A stretch of 64,000 nt of DNA from CAVUXJ01 sp963814975 (GCA_963814975.1 CAWFFB010000035.1:62001-126000), one strand, 5' to 3'; positions 1 through 9,304 are shown, numbered from the stretch's first letter. Numbers and translations: made by a program. The notes: generated from the sequence alone by a model not told the origin.

Positions 1-70
1 ACCATCTCGTCTAGGAATCGCACGCCGGTGAACAAGCACACCGACACCTCTTACGGTTGGTCCAACGGAC

Positions 71-583
71 TCAGACCCCGAGCGGCGCCACGCCATACGC
101 GCGCGCCAAATCGTTGACGCCCGTTCGGAGCAATGCCCACAGCCTGGCCGCGTCGGGCCCGTAGCTGCCACGCGCGACGACCTGATTGATCTTTCGCGCA
201 TCGTCGACCACATTCTCCACCTGACCTTTCGTTTCCATCCACTTGTCGGTCGGGTCGAACTTTCGCCGCAAGCGATTGGTCGATCGGTTCAGATCGCCGA
301 GCGCATCGTCCAGGTCGTCCTTCTTGCTGCTGGCCGCGGCCTTCTGATTCTCGGTGGCCCCTTGCCGCTTGCGGCGGCCTGACGCCTGGGCCGTGGACGA
401 AGCGTCGCGCGCATTGTCGCCTCGTTTCTCGAGGTAGTCCCTGAACTCGTCCACGCCGTTTTCGACTTTGCTGATCAGGTTCCCCACCTGAGCCTTTGCC
501 ATCATCTGAGCGGACGCCGGCCGCTCTGTCACTCCGATCGAGACGATGACCAATGCGACGGTAGCGCAGGCAATTCGGTGCAT
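71..583 (-). CDS. Secreted coiled-coil-like protein, unknown function
   Basis: A 170-residue protein of unrecognised family. Residues 1-26 form a clear signal peptide (hydrophobic ATVALVIVSIG core, cleavage after ASA). The mature part is charged, rich in Asp, Lys, Arg and Asn, and looks mostly helical, so it is probably periplasmic. The ATG at 583 is preceded by an AAAGGGAG ribosome site. A copy of the recurrent promoter motif lies upstream at 658-674 with its -10 at 632-637, giving a leader of about 54 nt. Function cannot be assigned from the sequence. Confidence 0.75.
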   Translation of the reverse strand: MHRIACATVALVIVSIGVTERPASAQMMAKAQVGNLISKVENGVDEFRDYLEKRGDNARDASSTAQASGRRKRQGATENQKAAASSKKDDLDDALGDLNRSTNRLRRKFDPTDKWMETKGQVENVVDDARKINQVVARGSYGPDAARLWALLRTGVNDLARAYGVAPLGV

Positions 584-631
584 GTTCGGCTCCCTTTCAA
601 CGGTCGGAACTCGCGCCGGAGACTACTTGGG

Positions 632-674
632 ACTGTAGGCGACTGAGCCCAGAGGGGGCTATGCAGTTTCGGCA
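632..674 (-). promoter_or_regulatory. Recurrent-motif promoter, copy 1 (for the secreted protein at 71-583)
   Basis: On the minus strand TGCCGAAACTGCATAGC occupies 674-658. After 20 nt it is followed by the -10 hexamer TACAGT (637-632). The downstream gene keeps a leader of about 54 nt with a ribosome site. Confidence 0.75.
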
Positions 675-851
675 GCGGTGAAGCGTTGTCGGAGGGCTGA
701 GGTGTCAGCAACTCGACATGACGGTGAATAACGGCCGACCTGATCGCATCGGCGTTGAAAGCCGGCGAGTCCGCGACCGGTCAGGGTGCGCCGCAGCAGA
801 GCCACCTGGACTACGATGACTTCGTGAATCCGACGGCGGTGTCGTCCGGCT

Positions 852-893
852 TGCCGGAACTGCATAGCACCCTCGACTGCGTCTTACTAAGCT
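852..893 (+). promoter_or_regulatory. Recurrent-motif promoter, copy 2 (probably for the MscS gene)
   Basis: TGCCGGAACTGCATAGC at 852-868 is followed after 19 nt by TAAGCT at 888-893. The next supported plus-strand gene starts at 1142, implying a leader of about 240 nt unless a short gene lies between. No shorter plus-strand ORF in 893-1141 is convincing. Confidence 0.65.
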
Positions 894-1117
894 CGAGTCC
901 TGTCCGAGGCCCGTGCACCGAAGGAGTGCGCTGGATCGTTCTGAAGGCTCCCTTCACCATATCCAGCGAAGACCTGGCCCGGTACGACGAGCGAATTCAC
1001 TTCAGCGCGCGGCCGGTACAGCGGTTCTCCCGCTAGATCCGAAAGAACCATTTCGTCAGCGCGTCGGCCGTTGGACACGGCTGTTGCGATGAGGAACAAG
1101 GCAAGGCGGTCGAACAT
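887..1117 (-). CDS. Possible small exported protein or remnant
   Basis: A 76-codon minus-strand frame begins with a signal-like segment (MFDRLALFLIATAVSNG) and continues with a short region that could be a PRC-barrel-like remnant (EPLYRPRAEVNSLVVPG). It runs antisense to the leader of the MscS gene and has no clear ribosome site. It may be a degenerate gene or chance; only the signal-like start argues for it. Confidence 0.25.
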   Translation of the reverse strand: MFDRLALFLIATAVSNGRRADEMVLSDLAGEPLYRPRAEVNSLVVPGQVFAGYGEGSLQNDPAHSFGARASDRTRA

Positions 1118-1141
1118 GAAACCATCTCTCGAAGCACGGCT

Positions 1142-2857
1142 GTGATGATGTCGTTTCGTCGGAGTCCATTCGCGGGTCTTTTGCTCGGCGGATACGTGGC
1201 GCTAGCCGGGTCGGCCTTCGGGCAGCCCGCAGCGGCGCCACCTCAGGAGCAGACCTCCAGCGCCGATCCGGCCGCCGACTTCGCCCGCGCCGCGGCGGAG
1301 AGCACCGCCGTCAACGCGCCTGGCGCCACGCTGGTCTTTGAGAACCGCCCGATCGTTGAGTTTCGCGCAACGGTCTTGTCGCGCACGCCGGCGATGCGCG
1401 CCGCGGCCGCCGAGCGCTTTCTCCGAACCCTCGTCAACGAGGCGCGCCTCGAGCGCGTCATGACCCGTCCGCTTGGCGGCGCCCAGATCGTCAGCGTGGG
1501 CGCGGTGGATGCCTTCGGCATCGTCACCGCCGATCTGGATCCGCTCAGCGCCGATACGATCGAGGATGCCGCGCGGCGCGCCGCGGCGTCGCTGCAACTT
1601 GCCCTGGATGAAGCCGTCGAGCTGCGCACCCCGTCGCGGATTGCGAAGAGCCTGGGCTGGGCGCTTCTGGCCACCGTCGTGTTCGTGCTGCTGTGCCGCC
1701 TGTTGATGCGGGGCCGCCGCTGGGCGGTGACGCGGACGGCCAGTTTAGCGGCTCGGCAGCTGCAGCGTCTGCCTGGTGGCGAGGTCGTGCGTGCCTCGCG
1801 CCTGCCCGGTTTGCTTGGCCATCTGGTGACGATGGTGTGTGCCGCCGCGGGATTGCTGGTCGCCTACTGGTGGCTGTCCTTCGTGCTCCGGAGCTTCCCC
1901 TACACCCGCCCCTGGGGCGAAGCGCTGCGCGGATTCCTGCTCGACCGGCTCGTGCAATTCGCCCAGTCGATGGTCGCCGCCATCCCGGACCTGTTTACGG
2001 TGCTGCTGATTGTCGTGGTGACGCGGTTCGCCATGAGGCTGACCGGGCTGCTCTTCGAGGCGGTCGAGCAGGGGCGGGCGAACGTCCCGGGTGTACATCC
2101 CGACACCACCCAGACCACCCGCCGGTTAACGACGGCCCTGCTTTGGCTGTTTGCACTCGCCCTGGCATACCCGCACCTGCCCGGCAGCAATACGGACGCG
2201 TTCAAGGGCGTGAGCGTGTTCGTAGGCCTGATGCTCTCGCTCGGTTCGAGCGGCATCGTCAACCAGGTGATGAGCGGGCTGACCATGACCTACTCACGCG
2301 CGCTCACAAAGGGCGAATTCGTCAGGATTGGCGACGTAGAGGGGACCGTCACGCAGCTGGGGATGCTCTCGACCAAGCTGCAAACCGCGCGCCGGGAGGA
2401 ACTGACCATCCCCAATGCGGTCGTGATCTCGACGGTGACGACGAACTATTCGCGGCTGCAGCGCGAGGGGGGCGTGTTCATCCCGACCTCGGTCACGATC
2501 GGCTACGATACGCCATGGCGACAGGTGCACGCGCTGCTGGTGCTGGCTGCGGAGCGCACGTCTGGCATCCGCCGCGACCCACCGCCGAGCGTGCGACAGG
2601 CCGGCCTACAGGATTTTTATGTCAACTACACGCTGCTCGTCTGCCTCGAGGATCCGGCGTCCAAGGGGCTCGTGCTCGACGCGCTGCACGCCAACATCCA
2701 GGACGCGTTCAACGAATACGGCGTCCAGATCATGTCGCCCAACTACGAAGCCGATCCGAGCGGACCGAAGATCGTGCCGCCCGACAAATGGTTCGCGGCG
2801 CCAGCCGCCGCAACCGGGCCGGACGCCCGCCTGACACGAGCAGCGCCCATCGGGTGA
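1142..2857 (+). CDS. MscS-family small-conductance mechanosensitive channel
   Basis: Inner-membrane channel expected to release solutes on hypo-osmotic shock. The 571-residue protein has a signal peptide (residues 1-28), a periplasmic domain of about 140 residues, then several membrane helices (from about residue 170). The MscS core follows: a glycine/serine-rich pore helix near FVGLMLSLGSSGIVNQ, then the beta domain with EFVRIGDVEGTVTQLG and LTIPNAVV. GTG at 1142 and ATG at 1145 and 1148 are all possible starts. It is larger than E. coli MscS because of the extra N-terminal region. A close paralogue lies at 17058-18732. The beta-barrel gene at 2896 follows 38 bp downstream and is probably co-transcribed. 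Confidence 0.9.
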   Translation: MMMSFRRSPFAGLLLGGYVALAGSAFGQPAAAPPQEQTSSADPAADFARAAAESTAVNAPGATLVFENRPIVEFRATVLSRTPAMRAAAAERFLRTLVNEARLERVMTRPLGGAQIVSVGAVDAFGIVTADLDPLSADTIEDAARRAAASLQLALDEAVELRTPSRIAKSLGWALLATVVFVLLCRLLMRGRRWAVTRTASLAARQLQRLPGGEVVRASRLPGLLGHLVTMVCAAAGLLVAYWWLSFVLRSFPYTRPWGEALRGFLLDRLVQFAQSMVAAIPDLFTVLLIVVVTRFAMRLTGLLFEAVEQGRANVPGVHPDTTQTTRRLTTALLWLFALALAYPHLPGSNTDAFKGVSVFVGLMLSLGSSGIVNQVMSGLTMTYSRALTKGEFVRIGDVEGTVTQLGMLSTKLQTARREELTIPNAVVISTVTTNYSRLQREGGVFIPTSVTIGYDTPWRQVHALLVLAAERTSGIRRDPPPSVRQAGLQDFYVNYTLLVCLEDPASKGLVLDALHANIQDAFNEYGVQIMSPNYEADPSGPKIVPPDKWFAAPAAATGPDARLTRAAPIG

Positions 2858-2895
2858 TGCTTGGAACATCTCGATCAACCAGAGGAGGACAGCAG

Positions 2896-3486
2896 ATGTG
2901 TTTTCGACGAACGCTTTCGATCGGGCTCTTTTTGATGGCGCTGACGCCGGCAGCGGCGCGGGCCGATGGTCTCATCGTTCCATTCGCGGGCATCAACTTC
3001 GGCGGAAACGCCGGGGAGTCGCTCGGCGATGGCGTTGATGCGAAGCGCTTCGACTGGGGCGCCAGCTTCGCGTGGATGGGCGGCGGTGTGTTCGGCTTCG
3101 AAGGGGACATTGGCTACAGCCCCGACTTCTACGGCAAGACTGATCTTGGCGGCAGCAGCGTGCTGTCGCTCATGGGGAACGTGCTGGTGGGCGTGCCGTT
3201 TGGCGGGCAACAGGGGTTCGGGGTTCGCCCGTATGGCCTGGTCGGCATCGGGGTGATCCGTTCCGACCTGGAGTCGTTCGACGACCTGATAGGGCTCGAC
3301 AACACCGAAGTGGCGTGGAACTTCGGGGGGGGCGTGATGGTGTTTTTCGGCGCTCATGTCGGCATTCGCGGCGACATTCGCTATTTCCGGACGTTCGGCG
3401 AGGTGGACTTTGGTCCGATCATGGCCGGCGACACCGATGCCGTCGATTACACCAGAGGGTCGCTCGGACTCGTGCTCCGATTCTGA
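2896..3486 (+). CDS. Outer-membrane beta-barrel protein
   Basis: A 196-residue protein with a signal peptide (cleavage after ARA, about residue 23) and alternating Gly/aromatic strands typical of a small OmpA/OmpW-like eight-stranded barrel. It ends in LGLVLRF, with the terminal Phe used for outer-membrane assembly. A strong AGAGGAGG ribosome site at 2881-2888 supports ATG 2896. Its position right after the MscS gene suggests one transcript. The transported or bound ligand is unknown. Confidence 0.8.
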   Translation: MCFRRTLSIGLFLMALTPAAARADGLIVPFAGINFGGNAGESLGDGVDAKRFDWGASFAWMGGGVFGFEGDIGYSPDFYGKTDLGGSSVLSLMGNVLVGVPFGGQQGFGVRPYGLVGIGVIRSDLESFDDLIGLDNTEVAWNFGGGVMVFFGAHVGIRGDIRYFRTFGEVDFGPIMAGDTDAVDYTRGSLGLVLRF

Positions 3487-3725
3487 GCCGTGATGGTGTG
3501 GTCGCGATCCACGCGCTTGAACCGGCGGCGAGGAGGACGGCCTCTGCTGCTCGGTGTCCGAGTCCGCACGCGCTGACTACGCTCCTCGAATGGCCGGCCT
3601 GGATTCTGGCGGTCCTCGCTATCGCGCCGGTACCGTCTCCCTGATGGCTTAACGCCGCGGTATCGGCACCTCTGTGAAACACCCAGCCGATCGCGCGCGT
3701 CGGTATGAAACCGTCCCGTTCGGCT

Positions 3726-3742
3726 TGCCGAAGCTGCACAGC
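3726..3742 (+). promoter_or_regulatory. Recurrent motif without a -10 (decapitated promoter)
   Basis: TGCCGAAGCTGCACAGC matches the recurrent 17-bp promoter element at 15 of 17 positions, but no TANNNT occurs 19-20 nt downstream. Nine bases later the sequence is already inside a TonB-receptor reading frame. This looks like a promoter cut by the same event that removed the start of that receptor. Confidence 0.5.
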
Positions 3743-3750
3743 CGTTCCCG

Positions 3751-4302
3751 ATTCACGGCGGTCGATCGAATGAAGGGCGCCTCCTGCTCGACGGGTTGAA
3801 CGTCGGGAGCCCGCCTGCCGGCAATTCCGCACCGGCCTATACGGTGGATGTCGGGAACGCTCAGGAAGTCACGTTTTCGGAGGCCGGCGCGATGGGCGAG
3901 GCCGAGACTGCGGGACTGGTGATGAACATCGTGCCCAGAGCCGGGGGGAACACGACGCGGGGCTCGGTTTTTGCTAGTGGCACGGGCGAAGCGCTCCAGG
4001 CGGACAATCTCACTCAGGCGCTGAAGGATCGAGGTTTGGTGGCGCCCACGCCCCTCACGGAGGTCTACGACATTTCGGGTGCGCTCGGAGGTCCGATCGT
4101 CCTGGATCGCGTGTGGTACTTCATCAACGCACATACCGGCGGCAGCACGAGGGCGAGCGCAAACGTGCACTACAACCTCAACGCCGGCGATCCGGCGAAG
4201 TGGCTGTATGCCCCGGACGTCACCCGTCGTGAGTATTCGGACCGGACCTTCGAGAATGCCAGCGCTCGCGTCACGTGGCAGGTGACTCCGCGCAACAAGA
4301 TC
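3751..4302 (+). pseudogene. TonB-dependent receptor fragment (interior part)
   Basis: The frame from 3751 reads IHGGRSNEGRLLLDGLN and continues through VDVGNAQEVTF, ETAGLVMNIVPRAGG, GALGGPIVLDRVWYF and WQVTPRNKI. These are plug and early-barrel motifs of the large carboxypeptidase-regulatory-type (Oar-like) TonB receptors common in Acidobacteriota. Only about 185 residues of an expected 1000 or so remain. The 5' end is missing at about 3750 and the rest stops at about 4302, where the frame passes directly into a histidine kinase. It cannot form a functional receptor. Confidence 0.8.
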
Positions 4303-5519
4303 ACAGACCGTGCGTGGCGCCGGTGGCTGGCGATTGCGGCGACCATCGGCGGCCTCGGCCTCGCCGAGAGCGCGAGCGCCGCGGATCGCCAGCCGGTCCT
4401 CGTTCTCTACGCGACGGGACAGGATGCCCAGATCGCCATCGTCGGCGACCGCGAGCTGCCCAGAATCCTCGAGAACGGCCTCGCAGAAGTATTGGACTAC
4501 TACTCCGAATTCATCGAGCAGGGCAGGTTCTCGCAAACGGATTACCTGAACGTCTTCCGGGATTTCCTGCGACTGAGGTACGCGGGCAAGGTGTTCGACC
4601 TCGTGATCGCGATGGGAGACACGCCCTTCGATTTCGTCGAGAGATATCGAGACGTGTTGTTTCAGGATACTCCCGTCCGGTTCCTGGACCCTTCGGTGTG
4701 GGACCGCTACAAGGTCTCCATTCTCGTTGGAGTCTCGGTTCTGCTGGCGCAGGCGGTGCTGATTGCGGGAACTGCTCCGGCAACGCGAGAAACGGCGGCG
4801 CGCAGAACTGGGGCTGCAGGCCAGCCAGGACAAGCTGCGCACCAGTTACGACCGGATCCGCGATCTGGGAAGGCGCCTGCTCGACGCGCAGGAAGGCGAA
4901 CGCTCGCGCATCGCGCGGGAACTGCACGACGACATCGGGCAGAAAATGGCGGTCCTGACGAGCGATCTCCAGCTCCTCAGCCAGTGTGGACCGGCGCGGC
5001 CGACCGATGCCGCACGGCTTGCCAACGGCGCATTGGACCGTGCGCAGGGCCTGAGCAAGAGCGTCCGCGCCCTCTCGCACCGGCTGCATCCCGAGAATCT
5101 ACGACTGATCGGGCTGGTGCCTGCGCTGAGCCGCCTGCGACGTGAGCTGTCGACCGCCAATGTGGGCCGTGACCTTCTCGCACGACGGCGTGCCGGCGGC
5201 GCTGCCGCCTGATCTGACGCTGTGCCTGTTTCGCATCGCGCAGGAGGCGGTGCAGAACGCGGTCGCGCACAGTCATGCGGCTGAAGCATCCATTCGGTTG
5301 ATCGGCACGGAGGATGGTCTGGTTCTGACCGTCGCCGACAACGGCACGGGATTCGACGTCGACAGGTCGCGCGTGGGCATCGGCCTGGTCAGTATGGGCG
5401 AACGCGCGGCGCAGGTCGGGGCGACGTTGCAGATTCGATCGCAGCGCGGCGGCGGCACCTGCGTCGAAGTCGGCGTGCCGTCCCAACGGGCGCACCTGAA
5501 GGTGAGTGGCAGGCTATGA
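4303..5519 (+). pseudogene. NarX/UhpB-type sensor histidine kinase, internally deleted and frameshifted
   Basis: The reconstructed protein starts with an export segment and a periplasmic ABC-substrate-binding-like sensor (RQPVLVLYATGQDAQIAIVGDRE is cut into the signal region). It then jumps at about 4675 from FQDTPV to a membrane helix (WDRYKVSILVGVSVLLAQ). Part of the sensor is therefore deleted. After a frameshift near 4765 comes a HisKA_3 domain with ERSRIARELHDDIGQ, where His is the phosphorylation site. After another shift near 5155 comes HATPase_c (NAVAHS, DNGTGFD, GLVSMGERA). No start codon is evident because its 5' end is fused to the TonB-receptor fragment. The stop overlaps the next gene as ATGA, so it belonged to a two-component operon. 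Confidence 0.75.
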
Positions 5520-5914
5520 GGGCAACCGAGCAGGCGCGCGTCCTCCTGGTCGACGACAACCAGGAGATTCTCGACCGTGCCGCCGCGATTCTCTCGCCGA
5601 CGTGCGTGATTGTCGGCGCGGTGAGTGACGGGCCGGCCGCGCTCGAATCCGTCCTCGCGCTGCGGCCGGACGTCGTCGTGCTCGATATCTCGATGCCGGG
5701 CATGAGCGGTCTCGATGTCGCGCTCCGTCTTCGTCGAGCGGGCTCGCGCGTCCAGATCGTGTTCCTCACCATCCACGACGATGATGAGCTGGTGCGGGCG
5801 GCTCAGGCGGCGGGTGGAATCGGCTACGTCGAGAAAACCCTGCTGCCGTCGGATCTCGTCATCGCGGTCAATGAGGCGTGCGCCGGCCGGCCGTACGTGT
5901 CGCGGATGCGATGA
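5516..5914 (+). CDS. Response regulator with receiver domain only
   Basis: A 132-residue CheY-like receiver with acidic pair D13/D14, phosphoacceptor D57 (VVVLDISMPG), switch Thr in FLTIHDD and Lys in YVEKTLLP. No DNA-binding domain follows, so it probably acts by phosphotransfer or protein contact, or lost its output domain. ATG 5516 overlaps the stop of the preceding kinase, and its own stop overlaps the start of the next kinase. The tight kinase-regulator-kinase coupling implies one signalling unit. It resembles the receiver-only protein at 54629. Confidence 0.85.
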   Translation: MRATEQARVLLVDDNQEILDRAAAILSPTCVIVGAVSDGPAALESVLALRPDVVVLDISMPGMSGLDVALRLRRAGSRVQIVFLTIHDDDELVRAAQAAGGIGYVEKTLLPSDLVIAVNEACAGRPYVSRMR

Positions 5915-6597
5915 CCAGCGAACCGCAATTGCGCAAGGCGAGCCGCAAATTGATTGAGGCTCACGAGCGAGAGCGGGAGTGCATCGCCAGAGCGCTTCAC
6001 GACGACATCGGTCAGCGCATCGCCATCACGACCATGGATCTCGACCTCCTGGCCAAGGCGCTGCCGCTCCCCACGCCAGAGGCGCGCGAGCGGATCCGGG
6101 CGTTGTCGGATCGAACGCTCACCCTTGCGAAGGACATCCAGGCTCTGTCACACCGCCTGCATCCCCCGAGGCTGGACTACCTGGGCGTGGCCGCCGCGTC
6201 CGCCGCCTTCTGCCGCGAGATCTCAGAGCGGCGGAACGTCGACGTCGCCTTCAGCCAGGACGGCATTCCGGACGGCGTGCCGGCAGACGTAGCGCTGATG
6301 GTGTTCCGTGTGTTGCAGGAAGCGGTCACGAACGCGGTGACGCACGCCGGCGTGGGTCAGATGGCGGTTGCGCTGTACGGACGTCCGGATGCGATTCAGC
6401 TCGAGATCGTGGACGCCGGGATCGGCTTCGATGTGGACGCGGCTCTGAACGGGTCCGGCCGTGGACTGGCTGGCATGCAGGAGCGCGTGCGACTGGTCGG
6501 CGGCGAACTGGTGATCCAGTCGCGACCTGGTGCGGGAACGTCCATCCACGCGCGTGTGCCGTTATCGGTCGCCGATCGGTCAGTCCCAGCGACATGA
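5911..6597 (+). CDS. Soluble NarX/UhpB-type histidine kinase (no sensor domain)
   Basis: A 228-residue kinase made only of a HisKA_3 dimerisation domain (ERECIARALHDDIGQR, predicted phospho-His H30) and HATPase_c (N box EAVTNAVTHA, G1 DAGIGFD, G2 GRGLAGMQERV). It has no membrane helix or sensory domain, so it must receive its signal from a partner, or act on the receiver encoded just upstream. ATG 5911 sits in an ATGA overlap with that regulator, which decides the start. It is a close relative of the degraded kinase at 4303-5519. Confidence 0.85.
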   Translation: MTSEPQLRKASRKLIEAHERERECIARALHDDIGQRIAITTMDLDLLAKALPLPTPEARERIRALSDRTLTLAKDIQALSHRLHPPRLDYLGVAAASAAFCREISERRNVDVAFSQDGIPDGVPADVALMVFRVLQEAVTNAVTHAGVGQMAVALYGRPDAIQLEIVDAGIGFDVDAALNGSGRGLAGMQERVRLVGGELVIQSRPGAGTSIHARVPLSVADRSVPAT

Positions 6598-6606
6598 CGA
6601 CCGCGC

Positions 6607-8214
6607 TCAGCTCGCCTGCTTTCGCATGATCCCCAGCCGCGCCATCCGGCTCTCGAGCGTCGTCGGCTTCAGGCCCAGACGTTCCGCCGCGCCTCCCGGC
6701 CCCCGAACGCGCCACTTCGTACTTTCGAGCACGGTGCGGATGTGGTGGCACTCCCGCGCGAACAGCGTCGTGTCGGCCTGCGGCAGCCGCGGTTGTGCGA
6801 TCCGCGGTGGCCACACTTCGAGCTCGCGGCCGGTCGCGACAATGACCGCCCGTTCGATCACATTGCGCAGTTCGCGCACGTTGCCGGGCCACGGGTAGCG
6901 CTGCAGCTCGCGCAGGCACTCCTCTGGAATCGACTCGATCGTCCTGCCGAACGATCGCGAGAACTCATCGACGAAGGTCCATACCAGTGACGAAATGTCC
7001 TCGACGCGCTCGCGCAGCGGCGGCACGGCAACCGGAAACACGTTGAGGCGATAGAACAGATCCTCGCGAAACGTCTTGTCGCGGACGGCCGCTTCGAGAT
7101 TGCGGTTGGTGGCGGCGATGATGCGGACGTCGATCTTGATCGGCTGCGTGCTGCCGAGGCGTTCGATCACCCGTTCCTGGAGCACGCGGAGCAGCTTCAC
7201 CTGCACCGCCATCGGCAGCTCACCGATCTCGTCGAGCAACAACGTCGACTGATTCGCCGCTTCGAAGCGGCCGACCTGCCGCGTCAGCGCGCCCGTGTAC
7301 GCGCCGCGCTCACGCCCGAACAACTCGCTTTCGATCAGCTCGACCGGAATCGCCGCGCAGCTGACGCGGATCATCGGGCGTCCTCGACGCGGGCTGACGT
7401 CGTGGATCGCCTGCGCCAGCACGTCTTTGCCCGCTCCGGTTTCGCCGAGCAGCAGCACGGTCGCGGGCGTGGGCGCAACCTGCTCGAGTTGCGCGAGCAC
7501 CTGCCGGATCGCGGCGCTTTTCGACGCGATCGAAGGCGCCATCCCCAGCGTCCTCACCTCGCGGTGAAGCTCCACCCTGTCGGGCGCGGCGCGATCGCGC
7601 AGCCGGCTGATCTCCCCGAGCGCCTGCTGCAGCGCAGCGTGGCTCGCCTTCTGCGCAAACGCCTGGCCCAGAACGCCGGCGACCAGACGCAGACGGTCGG
7701 CGATCGCGGACGACCAGGTCTCGTCCCGCGTCGTCGACCCGTATGTCAGCGCAGCGACCACTTCTTCGTCCCCGAGCGCCGGCAGGGGAACCATCACTCC
7801 GGATCGAATTCCGCACCGGCGGAAGACCTCGCGATCGCTTTCGAGCAGGTCGTCCACGGTCCCGAAACAGCAGGCGTCGCCTGCCTCCAGGCGCGTGATC
7901 ATCGACGGGATTGATGCGATCGACACGGGCTCGGGAGCCCAGGCGCATGGCGGCACCCAATAGTGCGTGGGGACTGCCATCGCCCCGTCGGAGTTCTTCT
8001 GCCACAGCACGGCCCATTCGAATTGCAGCGCTTCTCCAGTTCGACGAAGAGTTTCGACGATCGTGTCGTCGAAGGCCTCGGGCGGGATGGCGCTGAACCG
8101 CGCGGCCACGTCGGCGACGAGCCGGCTGAAACACAGCTGCGCGTTCGCGGAGACCGGGGCCTCGAGATCACCCGGCCGGCCGAGAGTCGGTCGTCGAGGC
8201 GATCGGATGGACAA
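6607..8214 (-). CDS. Sigma-54-dependent activator: GAF, AAA+, Fis-type HTH
   Basis: A 535-residue bacterial enhancer-binding protein. Residues about 20-180 form a GAF-like sensor. The AAA+ core has Walker A GETGAGKD, the sigma-54 contact loop as GAYTGA rather than the usual GAFTGA, Walker B LLLDEIGELP, and VRELRNVIERAV. The C-terminal helix-turn-helix includes GGAAERLGLKPTTLESRM. There is no receiver domain, so GAF probably controls it directly. The start is a TTG at 8214 and is uncertain. Its paralogue at 9420-11423 has the same architecture plus a PAS domain. It converges with the kinase operon. Confidence 0.9.
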   Translation of the reverse strand: MSIRSPRRPTLGRPGDLEAPVSANAQLCFSRLVADVAARFSAIPPEAFDDTIVETLRRTGEALQFEWAVLWQKNSDGAMAVPTHYWVPPCAWAPEPVSIASIPSMITRLEAGDACCFGTVDDLLESDREVFRRCGIRSGVMVPLPALGDEEVVAALTYGSTTRDETWSSAIADRLRLVAGVLGQAFAQKASHAALQQALGEISRLRDRAAPDRVELHREVRTLGMAPSIASKSAAIRQVLAQLEQVAPTPATVLLLGETGAGKDVLAQAIHDVSPRRGRPMIRVSCAAIPVELIESELFGRERGAYTGALTRQVGRFEAANQSTLLLDEIGELPMAVQVKLLRVLQERVIERLGSTQPIKIDVRIIAATNRNLEAAVRDKTFREDLFYRLNVFPVAVPPLRERVEDISSLVWTFVDEFSRSFGRTIESIPEECLRELQRYPWPGNVRELRNVIERAVIVATGRELEVWPPRIAQPRLPQADTTLFARECHHIRTVLESTKWRVRGPGGAAERLGLKPTTLESRMARLGIMRKQAS

Positions 8215-8379
8215 CGCTCACGGGATCGGGCCTCGTGAGCACGGCGACGCGCCGCAACTCCCTGAGCCCACCGTCAGGCTGCGTCACGGTGATAGTGCTG
8301 TTCATGCCGAACTTGTAGCAGAGGGGGGCCGCCTGAACAATACAGTGGATTCTGTAGCTACTGCAGGCGGGTGGCGATG

Positions 8380-9046
8380 CTAGGGTTCGACGATGTGATT
8401 GCGGATGGCGTACCTCACCAGCTCGTTCATCGAATGGACGTTCAGCTTGGCCATGATCCGCGCACGATGCGTTTCCGCAGTCTTCGGGCTGATGCACAGC
8501 GTCGTCGCAACCTCTTTGTTGGCCTGACCCTCCGCCAGGAGCTGCAGGACTTCACGTTCGCGCGATGTCAGGAGGAGGGGTTTCCGTGGACCTGGCCGGA
8601 TGTCGTCGTCCGAAGGACCGCGTCCCGTGACCCGGCCCACCCGTTCCGAAACGAACTCGCCCTGCGACAGGATCGCGCGCACCGCGTCCGCCAGGGTGCG
8701 CCCGGCCTCGGCCTTGAGCACGAGCCCGTTCGCTCCCGCCTCCATGGCTTCTCGCACAATCTCATCGGAATCGTGCATCGTGACGATCAGGACGGCGACT
8801 GGCAAGGCCCGCCGAATCTGTCGCGTCACCTCGATACCATTCATCTGCGGCAGCGCCACGTCGAGGACCACAAGGTCCGGCTTCAGCTCGAGTGCCAGGG
8901 CGAGCGCCTGCCGTCCAGTGGCGGCCTCGCCGCACACAACCCAGTCTCTTTCGCCCTGGAACAGCGCGCGCATGCCCTTGCCGCACCAGTTCGTGGTCGT
9001 CGGCGATCAGAATGCGGGCGGGTTTCGCGGGATCTCGTCCGTTCAT
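8380..9046 (-). CDS. NarL/FixJ-type response regulator (one frameshift)
   Basis: The reading frame begins MNGRDPAKPARILIADDHEL at 9046. After LVRQG it must change frame near 8974, where one extra base separates it from MRALFQGERDW. The rest is a receiver (LVVLDVALPQMNG with the phospho-Asp, IVTMHDS, LVLKAEAG) and a LuxR-type HTH (LTSREREVLQLLAEGQANKEVA, cut here for length, then SPKTAETHRARIM). With the extra base removed the length, about 220 residues, is normal. It is probably the DNA-binding output of the nearby HisKA_3 kinases. A repeat-rich control region lies between it and the divergent sigma-54 activator. Confidence 0.85.
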
Positions 9047-9135
9047 CACGACAATTGGCGACTGCCGCGACGTGCCATCTGCGGAAGCCAGCTGAACCGA
9101 AAAGTAGCGTAGCCTGTTCCGGACACGCGCCACAT

Positions 9136-9270
9136 CTGTCAAAACTGTCAGTAGCCCTCTCTCGCGAGTCGCATCTGCAAGCGCGACCGAGGTCCGTCCC
9201 TACCTTCACGAAGATCCTCGCACCTGTCATTTCTACGTATGTCTACCTGTCATTCTACGATATGTCGTAG
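9136..9270 (+). promoter_or_regulatory. CTGTCA direct repeats and a palindrome: probable operator or enhancer
   Basis: Two near-identical 20-mers, CTGTCATTTCTACGTATGTC (9224-9243) and CTGTCATTCTACGATATGTC (9247-9266), lie 23 bp apart. CTACGATATGTCGTAG (9255-9270) is an inverted repeat with 6-bp arms. A separate pair of CTGTCA units sits at 9136-9141 and 9145-9150. The region lies between the divergent NarL regulator and sigma-54 activator genes, as expected for an upstream activating sequence. Confidence 0.5.
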
Positions 9271-9304
9271 CCCTTGCCCCTATGGCATACTGCCTTCAGC
9301 TCAC

